A stretch of DNA of 64,000 nucleotides, taken from assembly GCF_026017845.1 (NCBI RefSeq), contig NZ_CP100416.1, positions 448,972 to 512,971 on the forward strand. The letters run 5' to 3'. The notes under the pieces were generated by a model. The model saw nothing but the letters and a program-made list of their open reading frames with translations, did no database searches and was not told the DNA's origin. How positions within the stretch are numbered: the stretch's first letter is position 1; every line of letters begins with the position of its first letter. The stretch is from Amycolatopsis mediterranei (GTDB lineage: Bacteria; Actinomycetota; Actinomycetes; Mycobacteriales; Pseudonocardiaceae). This document shows, in pieces, positions 63,001 to 64,000 of this stretch. Made by a program: the position numbers and the translations under genes.

Positions 63001-64000
63001 CGATCGCGCCCGACAAGCCAGAGACCCAGGAGACGCCGGTCCCCGAGGGCCACGTCAAGCTGGTCATCGACGGCGAAGAGGTCATCGCCCCCAAGGGCGA
63101 GCTCCTCATCCGCACGGCCGAACGCCTCGGCACGGTCATCCCGCGGTTCTGCGACCACCCGCTCCTCTCCCCGGCAGGCGCCTGCCGCCAGTGCCTGGTC
63201 GAGGTCGAGATGGGCGGCCGGCCGATGCCGAAGCCGCAGGCGTCCTGCACGATGACCGTCGCCGACGGCATGGTCGTCAAGACGCAGCTGACCTCGCCGG
63301 TCGCGGACAAGGCCCAGCAGGGTGTGATGGAGCTCCTGCTCATCAACCACCCGCTGGACTGCCCGATCTGCGACAAGGGCGGCGAGTGCCCGCTGCAGAA
63401 CCAGGCGCTGGCCCACGGCCGCACGGACTCCCGGTTCGTCGACACGAAGCGGACGTTCCCGAAGCCGCTGCCGATCTCGACGCAGGTGCTGCTGGACCGC
63501 GAACGCTGCGTGCTCTGCCAGCGCTGCACCCGGTTCTCCAGCGAGATCGCCGGCGACCCGTTCATCGAGCTCCTCGAACGCGGCGCCCACCAGCAGATCG
63601 GTACCGCGGAGACGGCGGACGTCCTGGACCTGGCCTCGCGCACCACCAGCGGCCAGCCGTTCCAGTCCTACTTCTCCGGCAACGTCATCCAGATCTGCCC
63701 GGTCGGTGCTCTGACCAGCGCCGCCTACCGCTTCCGGTCGCGGCCGTTCGACCTGGTGTCCGCGCCCAGCGTCTGCGAGCACTGCTCGTCCGGCTGTGCC
63801 GAGCGCACCGACTTCCGGCGCGGCAAGGTCCAGCGCAAGCTGGCCGGCGACGACCCCGAGGTCAACGAGGAGTGGATCTGCGACAAGGGCCGCTTCGCCT
63901 TCCGCTACACGACGGCCGACGACCGCATCCGGCGTCCGCTGGTCCGCAACCGCGAGACCGGTGAGCTGGAGGAGGCGTCCTGGACCGACGCGCTGCGCAT
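62997..64000 (+). CDS. nuoG: NADH-quinone oxidoreductase subunit G (3' truncated by window)
   Basis: First 334 codons of the 75-kDa subunit; it continues past the window end. The N-terminal [2Fe-2S] ligands are in [20 protein letters not shown] and QASCTMTV. Two [4Fe-4S] sites follow ([38 protein letters not shown] with QICPVGAL). A further Cys set, [14 protein letters not shown] ... WICDKGRF, begins the molybdopterin-like domain and corresponds to the extra N7 cluster. ATG 62997 overlaps the nuoF stop (ATGA). Confidence 0.95.
   Translation, partial: MTIAPDKPETQETPVPEGHVKLVIDGEEVIAPKGELLIRTAERLGTVIPRFCDHPLLSPAGACRQCLVEVEMGGRPMPKPQASCTMTVADGMVVKTQLTSPVADKAQQGVMELLLINHPLDCPICDKGGECPLQNQALAHGRTDSRFVDTKRTFPKPLPISTQVLLDRERCVLCQRCTRFSSEIAGDPFIELLERGAHQQIGTAETADVLDLASRTTSGQPFQSYFSGNVIQICPVGALTSAAYRFRSRPFDLVSAPSVCEHCSSGCAERTDFRRGKVQRKLAGDDPEVNEEWICDKGRFAFRYTTADDRIRRPLVRNRETGELEEASWTDALR

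Noticed and set aside
1..64000. tRNA, rRNA, CRISPR arrays, transposases
   Set aside because: Intergenic gaps were read for cloverleaf arms, regularly spaced repeats and transposase motifs; none was found, though a small structured RNA could be missed by eye.

Overview
The window is a very GC-rich actinobacterial chromosome segment that is densely coded, uses many GTG starts, and has many 4-base ATGA/GTGA overlaps. Gene order and protein sequence point to the Pseudonocardiales, most likely Amycolatopsis or a close relative. The order regX3 - ppx - Rv0497-like - sugar isomerase - thioesterase - proC - HTH - bS22 - galE2 - plsC - serB1 - glutaredoxin - hemA-C-D-B - hemL - resA/ccdA/resB/ccsA - menA/E/B/D - pimB/mgtA - menG - menJ follows the M. 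tuberculosis Rv0491-Rv0561c block. The bldN-rsbN pair beside rex-hemACD matches Streptomyces, and a bldC gene is also present. The genus is an inference.

Layout. 1-9.6 kb: conserved housekeeping and envelope genes, including a 33-codon gene for ribosomal protein bS22. 9.6-12.5 kb: an accessory two-component system plus a CPBP-family membrane protease. 12.5-15.4 kb: a SerB1-like HAD phosphatase and the RsbN/BldN anti-sigma/sigma pair, all on the minus strand. 15.7-19.1 kb: acyl-CoA ligase, glutaredoxin and a membrane sulfite-oxidase-like molybdoenzyme. 19.3-27.2 kb: rex (with its own operator) and the haem genes hemA, hemC, hemD and hemB; hemD and hemB are separated by a minus-strand epimerase/AraC pair. 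27.2-32.9 kb: small membrane proteins, a MacAB-type efflux operon and TspO. 32.9-40.6 kb: hemL, phosphatase, System II cytochrome c maturation genes and a MinD/ParA-like ATPase. 41-49 kb: BldC, Lrp, a CysK2-like enzyme and the menaquinone genes menA, menE, menB and menD. 48.4-55.1 kb: secreted M1 peptidase, inositol-phosphatase-like protein, two GT-B glycosyltransferases, a BTAD regulator and a secreted protein. 55.3-57.3 kb: menG and menJ. 57.5 kb to the end: the nuo (complex I) operon from nuoA to a truncated nuoG.

How it works together. Much of the window builds a respiratory chain: haem, cytochrome c maturation, menaquinone, and NADH:menaquinone oxidoreductase. The NADH-sensing repressor Rex is encoded in the window. 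An 18-bp Rex-operator-like palindrome lies upstream of rex, and two lie in tandem upstream of nuoA, so one redox sensor plausibly controls haem synthesis and complex I.

Non-coding features of note are a perfect 53-bp palindrome, a dispersed ~90-nt intergenic repeat with a covarying hairpin and flanking DnaA-box-like 9-mers (two copies), a 110-nt nested inverted repeat, a 26-nt GC-rich repeat (two copies), several very short ORFs that overlap or bridge gene starts, and a striking number of starts that look leaderless (-10 hexamer 6-8 nt before the start codon). No tRNA, rRNA, CRISPR array, transposase or phage gene was seen.
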